From assembly GCF_000953015.1 (NCBI RefSeq), contig NZ_LN794158.1, positions 1,488,001-1,552,000 on the forward strand: 64,000 nt of DNA, given 5' to 3'. The notes below the pieces were generated by a model. The model made no database searches. It saw only the letters and a list, made by a program, of their open reading frames with translations, and was not told the DNA's origin. The stretch comes from Candidatus Methylopumilus turicensis (lineage in GTDB: Bacteria > Pseudomonadota > Gammaproteobacteria > Burkholderiales > Methylophilaceae). Shown piece by piece: positions 1 to 11,572 of this stretch. Numbering within the stretch: position 1 is the first letter of the stretch; every line of letters starts with the position of its first letter. The translations under genes and the position numbers were made by a program.

Positions 1-706
1 CACATAGCGAGTGACCAATCTCATGCCCTGTTGCTTTTAGAAATGTATTGGCGATGCCCCCGCCGACCACTAACTGATCTACTTTTTCAGATAAGCTTTC
101 AAGTACGGTCAGTTTTGTAGAGACTTTAGATCCGCCGACAATGGCGACCATCGGACGAGCAGGGTTGAGCAAAGCCTTGCTTAAGGCGTCCAACTCCTGA
201 GTAAGCAAAATACCGGCAGCAGCCACTGGCGCAAATTTAGCTACGCCGTAAGTCGAGGCCTCGGCACGATGGGCTGTTCCAAACGCATCCATTACAAACA
301 CATCACAAAGTTTGGCATAAGCCTGCGCAGTTTCGTCTAGGTTCTTTTTTTCACCTGGATTAAAGCGACAGTTTTCTAACAAAACTAACTCACCATCCGC
401 AATATCAAATCCACCAGCCACCCAATCTTTGATTAAGCGAACAGATTTTCCTAACTTAGCAGAAATAATGTCAGCAACAGGCTGAAGTGAATTCTCCTCA
501 GAATAAACACCTTCTTCAGGACGACCAAGGTGCGATGTCACCATCACTTTTGCACCAGCATTGAGCGCGAACTCAATCGTCGCCATGGAGGCTGTAATAC
601 GCGCATCGGAAGTCACTTGCCCATCTTTCACAGGCACATTTAAATCCGCACGAATAAATACACGCTTCCCCGACAAATCTAAATCGGTCATTTTAATAAT
701 TGCCAT
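1..706 (-). CDS. pgk: Phosphoglycerate kinase, 3' part cut by window edge
   Basis: Makes ATP from 1,3-bisphosphoglycerate in cytosolic glycolysis, and runs in reverse in gluconeogenesis. Reading minus from the ATG at 706 gives [20 protein letters not shown] followed by a DLNVP motif, the canonical PGK N-terminus with the substrate-binding RADLNVP segment. About 235 of the usual ~390 codons are visible; the C-terminal nucleotide-binding lobe lies beyond the window. The gene starts 9 bp after the gap stop codon, so the two are almost certainly cotranscribed. A second in-frame ATG five codons downstream is an alternative start. Confidence 0.95.
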   Translation of the reverse strand, partial: MAIIKMTDLDLSGKRVFIRADLNVPVKDGQVTSDARITASMATIEFALNAGAKVMVTSHLGRPEEGVYSEENSLQPVADIISAKLGKSVRLIKDWVAGGFDIADGELVLLENCRFNPGEKKNLDETAQAYAKLCDVFVMDAFGTAHRAEASTYGVAKFAPVAAAGILLTQELDALSKALLNPARPMVAIVGGSKVSTKLTVLESLSEKVDQLVVGGGIANTFLKATGHEIGHSLC

Positions 707-715
707 GATGCTTCC

Positions 716-1777
<1,062 letters not shown>

Positions 1778-1789
1778 TTATTTCAATAA

Positions 1790-3775
1790 TTACAGTACTG
1801 ACTTAACAGTTTTCACTACGTTTTCAACAGTGAAACCAAAGTGCTTCATCAATACGCCACCAGGTGCAGACTCACCAAATGTGTCGATACCAACGACAGC
1901 ACCCTCTAAGCCAACATACTTGCGCCAGAAGTCAGGGTGAGCAGCTTCAACAGCCACGCGCTTAACGCCTGCAGTTAACACGCTGTCACGGTATGCTTTG
2001 TCTTGACGGTCAAATACGTTTGTTGATGGCATTGAAACCACGCGTACTTTCGTACCAGCAGCACTCAATTCAGCAGCAGCCTTAATTGCCAAATCAAGTT
2101 CAGAACCGTTAGCAATAATGATCACATCTGCTTTACCAGCAACATCAGAGAACACATAACCACCCTTACGGATTAAGTCAAAGTGTGCTGTGTCGTGTTT
2201 GATGCCAGGCACGTTTTGACGGCTTAATACCAAGCTTGATGGACCATTATCACGCTCAGCCGCTGCAACCCAAGCAACAGCTGTTTCTGTAGAGTCAGCT
2301 GGGCGCCATACATCCATGTTCGGAATGTAACGAAGGCCAGATGTGTTTTCGATTGGTTGATGCGTTGGACCATCTTCACCTTGACCAATAGAGTCATGTG
2401 TCAACACTGCAACAGTACGTTGTTTCATCAACGCAGCCATGCGCAATGCACTCTTCGCATAGTCTGAGAACATGTGGAATGTACCGCCGAATGGTAAGAA
2501 ACCACCGTGCAATGCCATACCGTTCATGATGGCAAACATACCGAATTCACGGACACCGTAAGAGATGTAGTTACCTGGCTTTTTACCATCAACGTGTGTG
2601 AAGCTGCCGCATGAGGTTAAGTTAGAACCAGTCAAGTCAGCTGAACCGCCCAAGAATTCTGGTAATGTTGGCGCCAAAGCAGCGATAACATTTTGTGAAG
2701 CTTTACGTGTTGCAATGGTTTCTGCTTTTTCGTTTGTTGCAGCAATCAATGCATCAGAAGCTTGTTTCCAGTTAGCTGGTAAATCACCTGCCATACGGCG
2801 TTTGAATTCAGCCGCTTCAGCTGGAAAAGCTTTAGCGTAGGCATCAAACTTAGCATTCCAGTCCGCTTCTAATTTAGCGCCCTTAGCTTTTTGATCCCAA
2901 CCAGCATAAACGTCTGCAGGGATTTCAAATGGAGGATAGTTCCAACCGATGTTTGCACGTGTCGCTGCAACTTCTTCTTCACCTAGTGCAGAACCGTGGC
3001 AATCATGGCTACCAGATTTGTTTGGCGAACCCATACCAATGACTGTTTTACAGCAAATCAATGATGGTTTGTCTGTGACTGCTTTCGCTTTTTGAATTGC
3101 TGCATTAATTGCATCAGAGTCATGACCATCGACTGATTGAACATGCCAGCCGTAAGATTCGAAGCGTTTAGCTGTGTCATCTGTATACCAACCTTCAATA
3201 TGACCGTCGATAGAAATACCGTTGTCATCCCAGAAAGCCACCAATTTACCCAAGCCCCATGTACCAGCCAAAGCACAAGCCTCGTGTGATACACCTTCCA
3301 TCATACAGCCGTCACCTAGGAAGCAATATGTGTAGTGGTCAACGATGTCGTGACCTGGTTTGTTGAATTGGTTAGCCATCAATTTTTCAGCCATCGCGAA
3401 ACCAACCGCGTTAGTGATACCTTGACCTAATGGACCAGTCGTTGTTTCGATACCTGGTGCATAGCTGTATTCTGGGTGACCAGCACATTTAGAATGCAAT
3501 TGACGGAATGTCTTGATTTCATCCATAGGCAAATCGTAGCCAGTCAAATGCAACAATGAATAAATCAACATTGAGCCGTGGCCATTAGACAATACGAAAC
3601 GATCACGGTCAGCCCAATTTGGGTTTGTTGGGTTGTGACGCATGTTGTGGTTCCATAGTACTTCAGCGATTTCTGCCATGCCCATCGGCGCACCTGGGTG
3701 GCCAGAGTTAGCTTTTTGCACCGCATCCATAGACAAAGCACGGATAGCGTTTGCTAAATCTTTACGAGTTGCCAT
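1790..3775 (-). CDS. tkt: Transketolase
   Basis: Thiamine-diphosphate enzyme moving two-carbon units between sugar phosphates; in this setting it probably serves pentose regeneration in the ribulose monophosphate cycle as well as the pentose phosphate pathway. The 661 residues are the usual length. Motifs include the N-terminal [10 protein letters not shown] (about residues 23-32), the ThDP/Mg-binding GDGCMMEG (about 154-161) and the C-terminal transketolase domain. ATG at 3775 has a GGGAG ribosome site close upstream. A ~195-nt leader holds a terminator-like hairpin (see 3810-3873). Confidence 0.96.
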   Translation of the reverse strand: MATRKDLANAIRALSMDAVQKANSGHPGAPMGMAEIAEVLWNHNMRHNPTNPNWADRDRFVLSNGHGSMLIYSLLHLTGYDLPMDEIKTFRQLHSKCAGHPEYSYAPGIETTTGPLGQGITNAVGFAMAEKLMANQFNKPGHDIVDHYTYCFLGDGCMMEGVSHEACALAGTWGLGKLVAFWDDNGISIDGHIEGWYTDDTAKRFESYGWHVQSVDGHDSDAINAAIQKAKAVTDKPSLICCKTVIGMGSPNKSGSHDCHGSALGEEEVAATRANIGWNYPPFEIPADVYAGWDQKAKGAKLEADWNAKFDAYAKAFPAEAAEFKRRMAGDLPANWKQASDALIAATNEKAETIATRKASQNVIAALAPTLPEFLGGSADLTGSNLTSCGSFTHVDGKKPGNYISYGVREFGMFAIMNGMALHGGFLPFGGTFHMFSDYAKSALRMAALMKQRTVAVLTHDSIGQGEDGPTHQPIENTSGLRYIPNMDVWRPADSTETAVAWVAAAERDNGPSSLVLSRQNVPGIKHDTAHFDLIRKGGYVFSDVAGKADVIIIANGSELDLAIKAAAELSAAGTKVRVVSMPSTNVFDRQDKAYRDSVLTAGVKRVAVEAAHPDFWRKYVGLEGAVVGIDTFGESAPGGVLMKHFGFTVENVVKTVKSVL

Positions 3776-3809
3776 TTATTTCTCCCTAATCAATCAATCT
3801 ATAAAGCGC

Positions 3810-3873
3810 AAAAAATGCCAGCTTATTTTAATGAGCGAATTAATGTTAAAAACGCATCAAAATAAGCATGGCA
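3810..3873 (-). promoter_or_regulatory. Terminator-like hairpin in the tkt leader (possible attenuator)
   Basis: On the minus strand TGCCATGCTTATTTTGATG (3873-3855) pairs, with one two-base bulge and a few mismatches, with CATTAAAATAAGCTGGCA (3833-3816). Six T residues follow directly (3815-3810). It ends 35 nt before the tkt start. It is either the late terminator of the gene at 4054-4608 or an attenuator of tkt; the predicted promoter at 3978-4006 favours the second reading. Confidence 0.55.
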
Positions 3874-3977
3874 CTGAAATTCTTCAAGCCTCTCCCTCAA
3901 ATTCATGCACATCCAGGCTACTTATTTTTTTGGTAGCGTGATATTTATTAATTAGTTTTACGGGAGCTTAGGGCTGA

Positions 3978-4006
3978 ATTATTGCTTAATAAGGCATTTT
4001 GAGCAA
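3978..4006 (-). promoter_or_regulatory. Possible sigma70 promoter for tkt
   Basis: The minus strand reads TTGCTC, a 17-bp spacer, then AATAAT. This is a moderate match to -35/-10 consensus about 200 nt upstream of the tkt start. The AT-rich setting makes a chance match possible. Confidence 0.35.
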
Positions 4007-4053
4007 TACCAATCATCTGTTAATGGTTACAAAATGCACTTTTTAAGCCTGGG

Positions 4054-4608
4054 TTATTTCCATTTTATTGAGCATCCAATACTGGCAATTTGTGCTGTTG
4101 GGCCATCACCAGTCGCCGCAACTAACTTCATTGCCTCCAACAAATCTTTAGTGGCATTCGCCTTAGGGGTTAAATCACGCCCTTGATCATCAAATCGACC
4201 ACGATATTGCAACTCTAAATTTTTGTTGAACCCAAAAAAGTCTGGTGTACACACTGCATCGTAAGCCCGCGCCACTGCTTGCGACTTATCTAATAAATAT
4301 GGAAATCCAAAATTAAACGCGCGCGCAACTTCCTTCATCCGCTCAAAATTGTCCTGAGGATAATTCACCACATCATTCGATGAAATCGCAACTGCATTAA
4401 CGCCCAGCAACTTCAGCGTTGCCATATCATCGACTAACCTTTCACGTATCGCTTGTACGTAAGGACAATGATTACAAATAAACATCACCAACAAGCCCTT
4501 TTCTCCGGCAAGGTCATCAAGCGACCAATTCCTGCCGTCCACGCCAGGCAAATTAAAGTTCGGTGCTTTCCAACCAAAATCACAGACAGGTGGATTCAAA
4601 CTTACCAT
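4054..4608 (-). CDS. Thioredoxin-fold protein with CNHCPY active site
   Basis: A 184-residue AhpC/TSA-redoxin-type protein. After an N-terminal APNFNLPGVDG stretch and strand, residues 45-48 form CNHC within CNHCPYV, the active-site signature of a conserved family of uncharacterised bacterial thioredoxin-like proteins. No signal peptide is visible, so a cytoplasmic location is likely. The C-terminus (SIGCSIKWK) carries another cysteine. Function is probably thiol-disulfide exchange or peroxide handling; the substrate is unknown. It is divergent from rsmE, whose start is about 60 bp away. Confidence 0.8.
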   Translation of the reverse strand: MVSLNPPVCDFGWKAPNFNLPGVDGRNWSLDDLAGEKGLLVMFICNHCPYVQAIRERLVDDMATLKLLGVNAVAISSNDVVNYPQDNFERMKEVARAFNFGFPYLLDKSQAVARAYDAVCTPDFFGFNKNLELQYRGRFDDQGRDLTPKANATKDLLEAMKLVAATGDGPTAQIASIGCSIKWK

Positions 4609-4667
4609 TTGGGTATTCCTTCTATTAAAATACTTCTTTAAGATTTTATCACTTCGGCTCGAAAATT

Positions 4668-5417
4668 ATGGCTAACCCACGCTTTTACTGCGACCCCAAG
4701 ACTTCAGACAAGCTTGCACTTGGCTCACAAATCAAACTTTCTGAAAGTGCTGCAACACATGCAACCCGAGCACTGAGGTTGGATATTGGCGCCTCAGTGA
4801 TTCTATTTAACGGTGATGGCAATGATTATCACGGAGAGTTAACGTTCATTAAGAAAAATGAAGTCATCGCGAAGATCATCAGCTGCAAAGCAGTCAACAA
4901 AGAGTCCCCCATCAAGATCACTTTAGCGCAAGCAATATCAAGTGGCGACCGCATGGATTTCACCATCCAAAAAGCAGTGGAAATGGGCGTCACCGAAATT
5001 CAACCCATCGCCAGCCAACGCAGCGTCGTTAAACTTTCAGGCGAACGAGCCGAGAGGCGTCGTGAGCATTGGCAAAATGTTGTAAATTCAGCCTGTGAAC
5101 AATCCGGCCGTGCTTTTGTGCCAACAGTTGCAATGCCTATGCCCCTTAACCAATGGCTAGCCAGCAAACCAGATGCAGAAACCAAAATCACACTGGCACC
5201 TACCGCCGAAGTCAATTTCAAACAGCTCCCAGCACCTAAAGGTAATATATGCCTTCTTGTTGGCGCAGAAGGCGGGCTCACTGAAGATGAAATTACCCTA
5301 GCCGAATCACAAGGCTTTACACCAGTACGCCTAGGAAAACGTATCCTTCGTACAGAAACGGCACCACTTGCTGCCATTGCCACCATGCAAACTATTTGGG
5401 GTGACTTTTGCGATTAA
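4668..5417 (+). CDS. rsmE: 16S rRNA m3U1498 methyltransferase RsmE
   Basis: SPOUT-class SAM-dependent enzyme that methylates N3 of U1498 in 16S rRNA. The 249 residues match family length. The N-terminal PUA-like part has the typical HATRALRLDIGA segment. The C-terminal trefoil-knot part carries LVGAEGGLTEDE and RLGKRILRTETAPLAA, the SAM-binding signature of RsmE. It acts on the assembled 30S subunit. The ATG at 4668 was chosen because MANPRFYCDP matches the family start. The HTH-argA gene follows after ~80 bp. Confidence 0.95.
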   Translation: MANPRFYCDPKTSDKLALGSQIKLSESAATHATRALRLDIGASVILFNGDGNDYHGELTFIKKNEVIAKIISCKAVNKESPIKITLAQAISSGDRMDFTIQKAVEMGVTEIQPIASQRSVVKLSGERAERRREHWQNVVNSACEQSGRAFVPTVAMPMPLNQWLASKPDAETKITLAPTAEVNFKQLPAPKGNICLLVGAEGGLTEDEITLAESQGFTPVRLGKRILRTETAPLAAIATMQTIWGDFCD

Positions 5418-5499
5418 CGCAATAAAACTCCGCTAAATTTGCATTTAAAACATTTTTTCATTAAGATATTGTTGTTCAAACAAATTTAGCAGGTGCTTT

Positions 5500-7143
5500 A
5501 TGTCATTAGGTGCAGCCATCAGACAACAACGGAAAGCATTACACCTTACCTTGCAAGCACTTGCTGATGAGGTCGGTGCTGATGCTGGTAATTTATCAAG
5601 AATAGAGCGGGGTGAGCAAGGAATCACCGAGGTTATGCTGCGTAAATTATGCGCTGCTTTAAAGTGCAGTCCTGCGTTTTTGTACGCTCAATCCGAACCT
5701 AGCCAAGCACTCATCACCTCTGAAAAAATTGCGGATTACGCAATTTTTAACAAGCAGCCATTTCAAACGCCTTCAGCCCAAAGCCTCAATAGACCGCAGG
5801 AGTTCGTCAGTTGGTTTCGCTCTGTTGCACCTTACATCCATGCCTTTGGTGGAAAAACCTTTGTCATCGCGTTTGGAGGTGAAGTGGTCGACGATGGACA
5901 ATTTGTTTCTTTATCCCACGACCTTAATTTGCTCGCGAGCCTTGAAGTAAGAATAGTGCTGGTGCATGGGGCTCGCCCACAAATTGAATCACGGTTAAAA
6001 CGTGCAAATTTAGAAACCAAACTCGCAGGCGGCCTGCGAGTCACGGATGACGCAGCAATGGAGGTTGTTAAAGAGGCTAATGGCTCAATTCGAGTAGAAA
6101 TTGAATCCCTGCTTTCGATGGGCTTGGTGAACTCGCCAATGGCGGGCTCTGATATTAGAGTGGCTAGCGGAAACTTCGTCACCGCAAAACCGATTGGCGT
6201 GCTTGAGGGCGTTGATCTACAACACACCGGGGAAGTGCGAAAGGTAGATGGCATGGCCATCCAAAAGAGATTAGATGATGGCGAGATGGTATTGCTATCT
6301 CCGCTTGGCTATTCACCCACCGGCGAGGCATTCAATCTTTCACTGGAAGATGTTGCCGTGAGCACTGCAATTGCACTGGATGCTGACAAGCTCATCTTCT
6401 TAATGGACTCTTCTGGGGTACACAATGCCAGAGGCGAACTCTTGCGGGAAATGACTGCGCAAAAAGCAAAAAATCTTTTGCAACACGTCAAAAAAAATCA
6501 GTCAGGCAATATCGAAGCAGACTTCCAAGAGACTCCAAACATCACTGAAGATGAAGCCTATTATTTGCCAGCGGCTATTCGAGCTTGTGACCACGGCGTT
6601 GCAAGAACACATCTAATTTGTAGGCATACTGATGGTGCAATTCTTCAAGAGCTATTTACCCATGATGGTATTGGTACCATGGTCACCGAAATGCCACTTG
6701 AATCAATGCGGCAAGCGGAAATTGATGATGTTGGGGCCTTATTGCAACTCATCGAACCCCTTGAAGCTGAGGGCATTTTGGTGCGTCGCGGCAGAGAGCG
6801 TTTGGAAATGGAAATCGAGCAGTTCTACGTGATGGAACATGATGGCCGAGTCATTGGTTGTGCAGCGCTTTATCCTTTTGCTGAAGAAAAAACGGCGGAG
6901 TTTGCCTGCCTGGCAATCCATCCGGCTTACCGCGGCGGCGGAAGAGGCGATAGGCTTTTTCATTATTGTGAAGCCCAAGCGAAGGAGCTTGGCTTCAAAA
7001 CCATCTTTTGCCTCACCACAAGAACTGAACATTGGTTCTTGGAGCGTGGTTTTATTGAAAAAACAGTCACCGATTTGCCTGCCGAAAAACAGAAAATTTA
7101 CAACTTACAAAGGCGTTCAAAAGTCTTTGTAAAAAAGCTCTGA
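5500..7143 (+). CDS. argA: N-acetylglutamate synthase with N-terminal XRE-type HTH domain
   Basis: First step of arginine synthesis: acetyl-CoA plus glutamate gives N-acetylglutamate. Residues 5-60 form a Cro/C1-type helix-turn-helix (IRQQRKALHLTLQALADEV...NLSRIERGEQG). Residues ~104-370 are the amino-acid-kinase-like domain (GGEVV, VHGARPQIESRL), and ~403-547 a GNAT acetyltransferase with the acetyl-CoA loop HPAYRGGGRG. At 547 residues it is ~100 longer than E. coli ArgA (~443), accounted for by the HTH and linker. No stop or in-frame Met lies in the linker, and AGGTG precedes the ATG at a good distance, so it appears to be made as one protein. argB follows, supporting the ArgA call. The HTH role is unknown; DNA-bound autoregulation is a guess. 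Confidence 0.9.
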   Translation: MSLGAAIRQQRKALHLTLQALADEVGADAGNLSRIERGEQGITEVMLRKLCAALKCSPAFLYAQSEPSQALITSEKIADYAIFNKQPFQTPSAQSLNRPQEFVSWFRSVAPYIHAFGGKTFVIAFGGEVVDDGQFVSLSHDLNLLASLEVRIVLVHGARPQIESRLKRANLETKLAGGLRVTDDAAMEVVKEANGSIRVEIESLLSMGLVNSPMAGSDIRVASGNFVTAKPIGVLEGVDLQHTGEVRKVDGMAIQKRLDDGEMVLLSPLGYSPTGEAFNLSLEDVAVSTAIALDADKLIFLMDSSGVHNARGELLREMTAQKAKNLLQHVKKNQSGNIEADFQETPNITEDEAYYLPAAIRACDHGVARTHLICRHTDGAILQELFTHDGIGTMVTEMPLESMRQAEIDDVGALLQLIEPLEAEGILVRRGRERLEMEIEQFYVMEHDGRVIGCAALYPFAEEKTAEFACLAIHPAYRGGGRGDRLFHYCEAQAKELGFKTIFCLTTRTEHWFLERGFIEKTVTDLPAEKQKIYNLQRRSKVFVKKL

Positions 7144-7209
7144 GCATTTAACAAAAATGCAACGCCGGATAAGGTTTGTTTCAAGTAAAATATGAAGAAA
7201 ATAATATGA

Positions 7210-8108
<899 letters not shown>

Positions 8109-8109
<1 letters not shown>

Positions 8110-8747
8110 TGCAAGATAGCCGACGTGTATGGGTGTTTGACCTCGATGACACCCTGCACGATGCCTCTTCTCACATCTTCCCCATCATGAACAAAGCCAT
8201 GACGCAATACATCATGGAGACGCTAGATTTAGATGAACAGCACGCTTTTGAATTGCGTAAACATTACTGGCGCATCTATGGTGCTACCCTAAAAGGATTA
8301 ATGCGCCATCATGGCGTTGATCCCTACCATTTCCTTTGCGAAACCCATGACAACATGGATTTAGAAAATATGGTCACGGAAATCAAACAGCTCAGACATT
8401 GCATTAAGCGCCTCAAGGGCCGAAAAGTAATTTTCACCAATGCCCCCATGAATTACGCCATCAGAGTTTTAGATACATTAGGCATTAATGATTTGTTTAG
8501 CCTGGTGTTTAGTGTCGAATCAACAAAGTTTCATCCCAAACCATCTGTTCGTGGGTTCAAGCAACTGCTCCGAGCAATCAATGCTGAAGCGAAAGACTGC
8601 GTGATGCTAGAAGACAACCTTCCTGCTTTAATGACGGCAAAAAGATTGGGGATGAAGACCATTTGGATTTCAAGAAAGCTAAAAAAACCAAATTTTGTCG
8701 ACCTAAGACTCAATAACGTGTTAGCGCTTACTCATTCTAGAATATAA
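8109..8747 (+). CDS. HAD-family pyrimidine 5'-nucleotidase-like hydrolase
   Basis: A 212-residue haloacid dehalogenase-superfamily phosphatase. Motif I is FDLDDTLHD at residues 10-18, motif II includes VIFTNAPM, and motif III/IV is VMLEDNLPALMTAKRLGM. The helical cap just after motif I matches the SDT1/YjjG-like pyrimidine 5'-nucleotidase family, so it may dephosphorylate UMP/CMP-type nucleotides; the substrate is inferred only. ATG overlaps the argB stop (TAATG), pointing to translational coupling. slmA follows 59 bp later. Confidence 0.85.
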
Positions 8748-8806
8748 TCTGAATAAGGCTTATACTAATAATCAAGAAACAACTTTAAGCACTCTTGGAG
8801 CATGTC

Positions 8807-9382
8807 ATGGCAACAAAACCAGGCGAACGTAAACAGCAAATTCTTGAAACGCTGGCTAAAATGTTGGAAACGCCAACGCAAGAAAAAATCACCACAGCAT
8901 CGCTTGCTGCACGATTAGATGTCAGCGAAGCAGCACTTTATCGACACTTTGCAAGCAAGGCGCAAATGTTTGAAGGCTTAATCTCTTTCATCGAGCAAAG
9001 CCTTTTTGGCCTCATCAATAAAATCACCACAGAAGAAACGGATGGCATGACCCAAGTGCGCCGTATCGTGACGATTATGTTGTTATTCGCTGAGAAAAAT
9101 CCTGGCATGACACGCGTGCTGACTGGCGATGCGCTCGTGAACGAAGACAACAGGTTGCAACTTCGCATCAACCAAATGTTTGATCGTTTGGAGTCAACAA
9201 TCAAACAGTCATTCCGCATTGCACAAACGCAAACTGGCAGAACAATGGATGCTGAGTCTCAAGCGAATTTGATGCTATGTTTTGTGATTGGTCGTTGGCA
9301 TCAATTTGCAAAGAGTGGGTATAAACGCAAACCGATGGAGTTCGTACAACAGCAACTGAATTACTTAAATGGGGCGGAGTAA
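8807..9382 (+). CDS. slmA: Nucleoid occlusion factor SlmA
   Basis: TetR-family DNA-binding protein that, bound to chromosomal sites, blocks FtsZ ring assembly over the nucleoid. The N-terminal HTH reads ITTASLAARLDVSEAALYRH, followed by FASKAQMFEGLI, both hallmark SlmA segments. Length from the ATG at 8807 is 191 residues, close to E. coli SlmA (198). This start is preferred over the upstream TTG at 8795 because TTGGAG lies at the right distance and MATKPGERKQQI resembles SlmA starts. It lies convergent with cca, 4 bp apart. Confidence 0.9.
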   Translation: MATKPGERKQQILETLAKMLETPTQEKITTASLAARLDVSEAALYRHFASKAQMFEGLISFIEQSLFGLINKITTEETDGMTQVRRIVTIMLLFAEKNPGMTRVLTGDALVNEDNRLQLRINQMFDRLESTIKQSFRIAQTQTGRTMDAESQANLMLCFVIGRWHQFAKSGYKRKPMEFVQQQLNYLNGAE

Positions 9383-9386
9383 TCCG

Positions 9387-10595
9387 CTAAAAAACCTGTT
9401 TGATTGCTTCTAAACGGGCTTCAAATACAGCCTGTTTAATTGCCTCCGGCGCAGCATGTCGTTTTGCGACTGCGCCGGCATCCACTGCCAACACAGCCTC
9501 TAGTAAGCCGATTAAAACCTTTGCCTCTGGACATTCAGCAGTTTCAAAGCCTGTTCTTCCTCGTGAATCACATTCACACGCCAATAGAAAATCTTTAAAC
9601 CGCTGCGGCTGACGAATCGCATCCGTATCAATCAAAAACTGCAATGCGGTATCCGCTCGCATTTGCGAAACCTGATGCATTTTTCCGTGAAATTTTGCGA
9701 CGATTTGGGCTAATTCTTTACACTCATTTGGCACACGCAGCCTTTTACTTACCTCTTGCAACAAACTGAGACTGCGAAGCTCATGCCCAGTATGTCTTGG
9801 CCACATTGCCTCTGGTGTAGTGCCTTTGCCTAAATCATGGGTGAGTGCCGCAAAACGTATCGGTAACGAGTAACTACAACTTGCGGCGTAGTCAATCACC
9901 ATCATGATATGCACCCCTGTATCAATCTCAGGATGGTACATTTCAGGCTGTGGCACACCCCAAAGTTTATCAAGCTCAGGCATGATTTTTTTTAATGCAC
10001 CACAACTACGGAGCACCTCAAACATTCTGCTTGGCTTGGCTTCCATCAAGCCTTTTGCCAGCTCTTGCCAAACTCTTTCTGGCACCAGCGCATCGACTTC
10101 ACCGCTTTCAACCATATCGCACATCAACGCCATGGTTTCGGGTGCAACAACAAACTCGGTGAATCGTGCAGCAAATCTTGCAGCACGTAATATGCGAACA
10201 GGATCCTCACTAAACGCACTGCTTACATGCCTCAGAGTTTTATGCCTTAAATCATCTAAGCCATGATATGGATCAATCAGTTGACCATTCGCATCCTTGG
10301 CAATTGCATTAATGGTCAAATCTCGCCTTGCGAGGTCTTGCTCCAAAGTAACATCAGGGTCGGCATGAACTTGAAAGCCTTTGTAGCCTTTAGCCGTCTT
10401 ACGTTCGGTTCTGGCGAGCGCATATTCTTCATGCGTCTCAGGATGTAAAAAAACTGGAAAATCTTTCCCTACTGCTTTGAATCCTAAATTTTCCATTTCA
10501 GGCGGTGTGCTACCAACGACCACAAAATCTCGATCTTTCACGGCAAGGCCAAGTAGCTCATCGCGCACAGCACCGCCTACGCAGAAAATCTGCAT
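9387..10595 (-). CDS. cca: CCA-adding tRNA nucleotidyltransferase, HD-domain type
   Basis: Adds or repairs the 3' CCA end of tRNA; the bacterial multifunctional type also has HD-domain phosphohydrolase activity. The N-terminal head is MQIFCVGGAVRDELLG with DRDFVVVG, the class II nucleotidyltransferase signature. An HD motif appears in LTHDLGKG. From the ATG at 10595 the protein is 402 residues, like E. coli Cca. A longer frame begins at 10652, but the extra 19 residues overlap the upstream gene, whose TAA ends 1 bp before this ATG. Confidence 0.93.
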   Translation of the reverse strand: MQIFCVGGAVRDELLGLAVKDRDFVVVGSTPPEMENLGFKAVGKDFPVFLHPETHEEYALARTERKTAKGYKGFQVHADPDVTLEQDLARRDLTINAIAKDANGQLIDPYHGLDDLRHKTLRHVSSAFSEDPVRILRAARFAARFTEFVVAPETMALMCDMVESGEVDALVPERVWQELAKGLMEAKPSRMFEVLRSCGALKKIMPELDKLWGVPQPEMYHPEIDTGVHIMMVIDYAASCSYSLPIRFAALTHDLGKGTTPEAMWPRHTGHELRSLSLLQEVSKRLRVPNECKELAQIVAKFHGKMHQVSQMRADTALQFLIDTDAIRQPQRFKDFLLACECDSRGRTGFETAECPEAKVLIGLLEAVLAVDAGAVAKRHAAPEAIKQAVFEARLEAIKQVF

Positions 10596-10596
10596 G

Positions 10597-11538
10597 TTAT
10601 CTGCCAGCCCTTGTGCGGAAACGGTTATAAGCATTGCGTGGGTTATCATCACTTAAATAATCGGGCACGATTGTTTCAAGCGCAACTGGCTGGAAGCCTA
10701 AGCACGCTGGAAAACTTGTCACACAAATACTATCCACTTCCATTGAACGCACGTTATCCCTTGTCATAAGCTTCACGGGCAACAACTCCATTGCAAAAGC
10801 TTGTAGATAGGAAAGCATATTATTAAGGCCAATAATCGGGCGCTTCTTGCCCAAAGTATTCGCCACATAAGTCACCAATTGGCGCAATGTGTAGATTTTA
10901 GGACCGCCCAAATCGTAAGCTTTCCCATAAGTATCAATATTATATAAACTCGTCACAAAGGCCTTTGCAACATCCTCAACATAAATCGGTTGGAATTTAG
11001 CATTTGGTTTTGCCAGCAGAATCACTGGCAAAATCTTCACGAGTGTCGCAAAAAGATTAATAAATCCATCACCACGGCCAAAAATAATCGATGGCCTAAA
11101 TACCGTGATATCGAGATTTTTATTTGCGCGAAGCACAGCCGCCTCACCTTCAGCTTTTGACTTTAAATAAGCACTTGGTGCTTGCTGAGAAGCTTGTAAA
11201 GCGCTCATATGCACTAGCCTTTTAATCCCTAATTTACTACATAGCTTGGCTAAACGTGCTGGCAGTAATGCATGTATAGCATTGAAGCTGGCTTTTTTAC
11301 TATTGTGTAATATGCCGATCAGATTAATAACAGCATCTGAGCCCTTAAGCGCGTTAGCAAGCGCGGCATCATCCATCACGTCACACTCAACCACATCGAC
11401 ATTGGCCAATAAAATAAGATGTTTACTGGTCTCACGCCTGCGCGTAAGGACTTTGACCCCATGCCCTGCCAGGCTCAATTGTCGAACAATTGCGCTACCA
11501 ACAAATCCTGACCCACCCAACACACATACTTGCTTCAT
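10597..11538 (-). CDS. NDUFA9-like atypical short-chain reductase
   Basis: A 313-residue NAD(P)-binding protein of the atypical extended SDR group called complex I NDUFA9 subunit family. The Rossmann motif is VLGGSGFVGSAIV (residues 6-18); VINLIGIL and an HMSALQA...YLKSKAEGE stretch with a Tyr/Lys pair follow. Bacterial members are usually annotated as NAD-dependent epimerase/dehydratases; their substrate is not established, and membership of complex I is not implied. It is cotranscribed with cca (1 bp gap) downstream of the transglycosylase gene. Confidence 0.82.
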   Translation of the reverse strand: MKQVCVLGGSGFVGSAIVRQLSLAGHGVKVLTRRRETSKHLILLANVDVVECDVMDDAALANALKGSDAVINLIGILHNSKKASFNAIHALLPARLAKLCSKLGIKRLVHMSALQASQQAPSAYLKSKAEGEAAVLRANKNLDITVFRPSIIFGRGDGFINLFATLVKILPVILLAKPNAKFQPIYVEDVAKAFVTSLYNIDTYGKAYDLGGPKIYTLRQLVTYVANTLGKKRPIIGLNNMLSYLQAFAMELLPVKLMTRDNVRSMEVDSICVTSFPACLGFQPVALETIVPDYLSDDNPRNAYNRFRTRAGR

Positions 11539-11572
11539 TCTATTGCGAACCTTTACTGTTTTTTATCATGGA

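Noticed and set aside
3642-3941. 99-codon plus-strand frame over the tkt start
   Set aside because: It is the complement of the conserved tkt N-terminus and leader, without features of its own.
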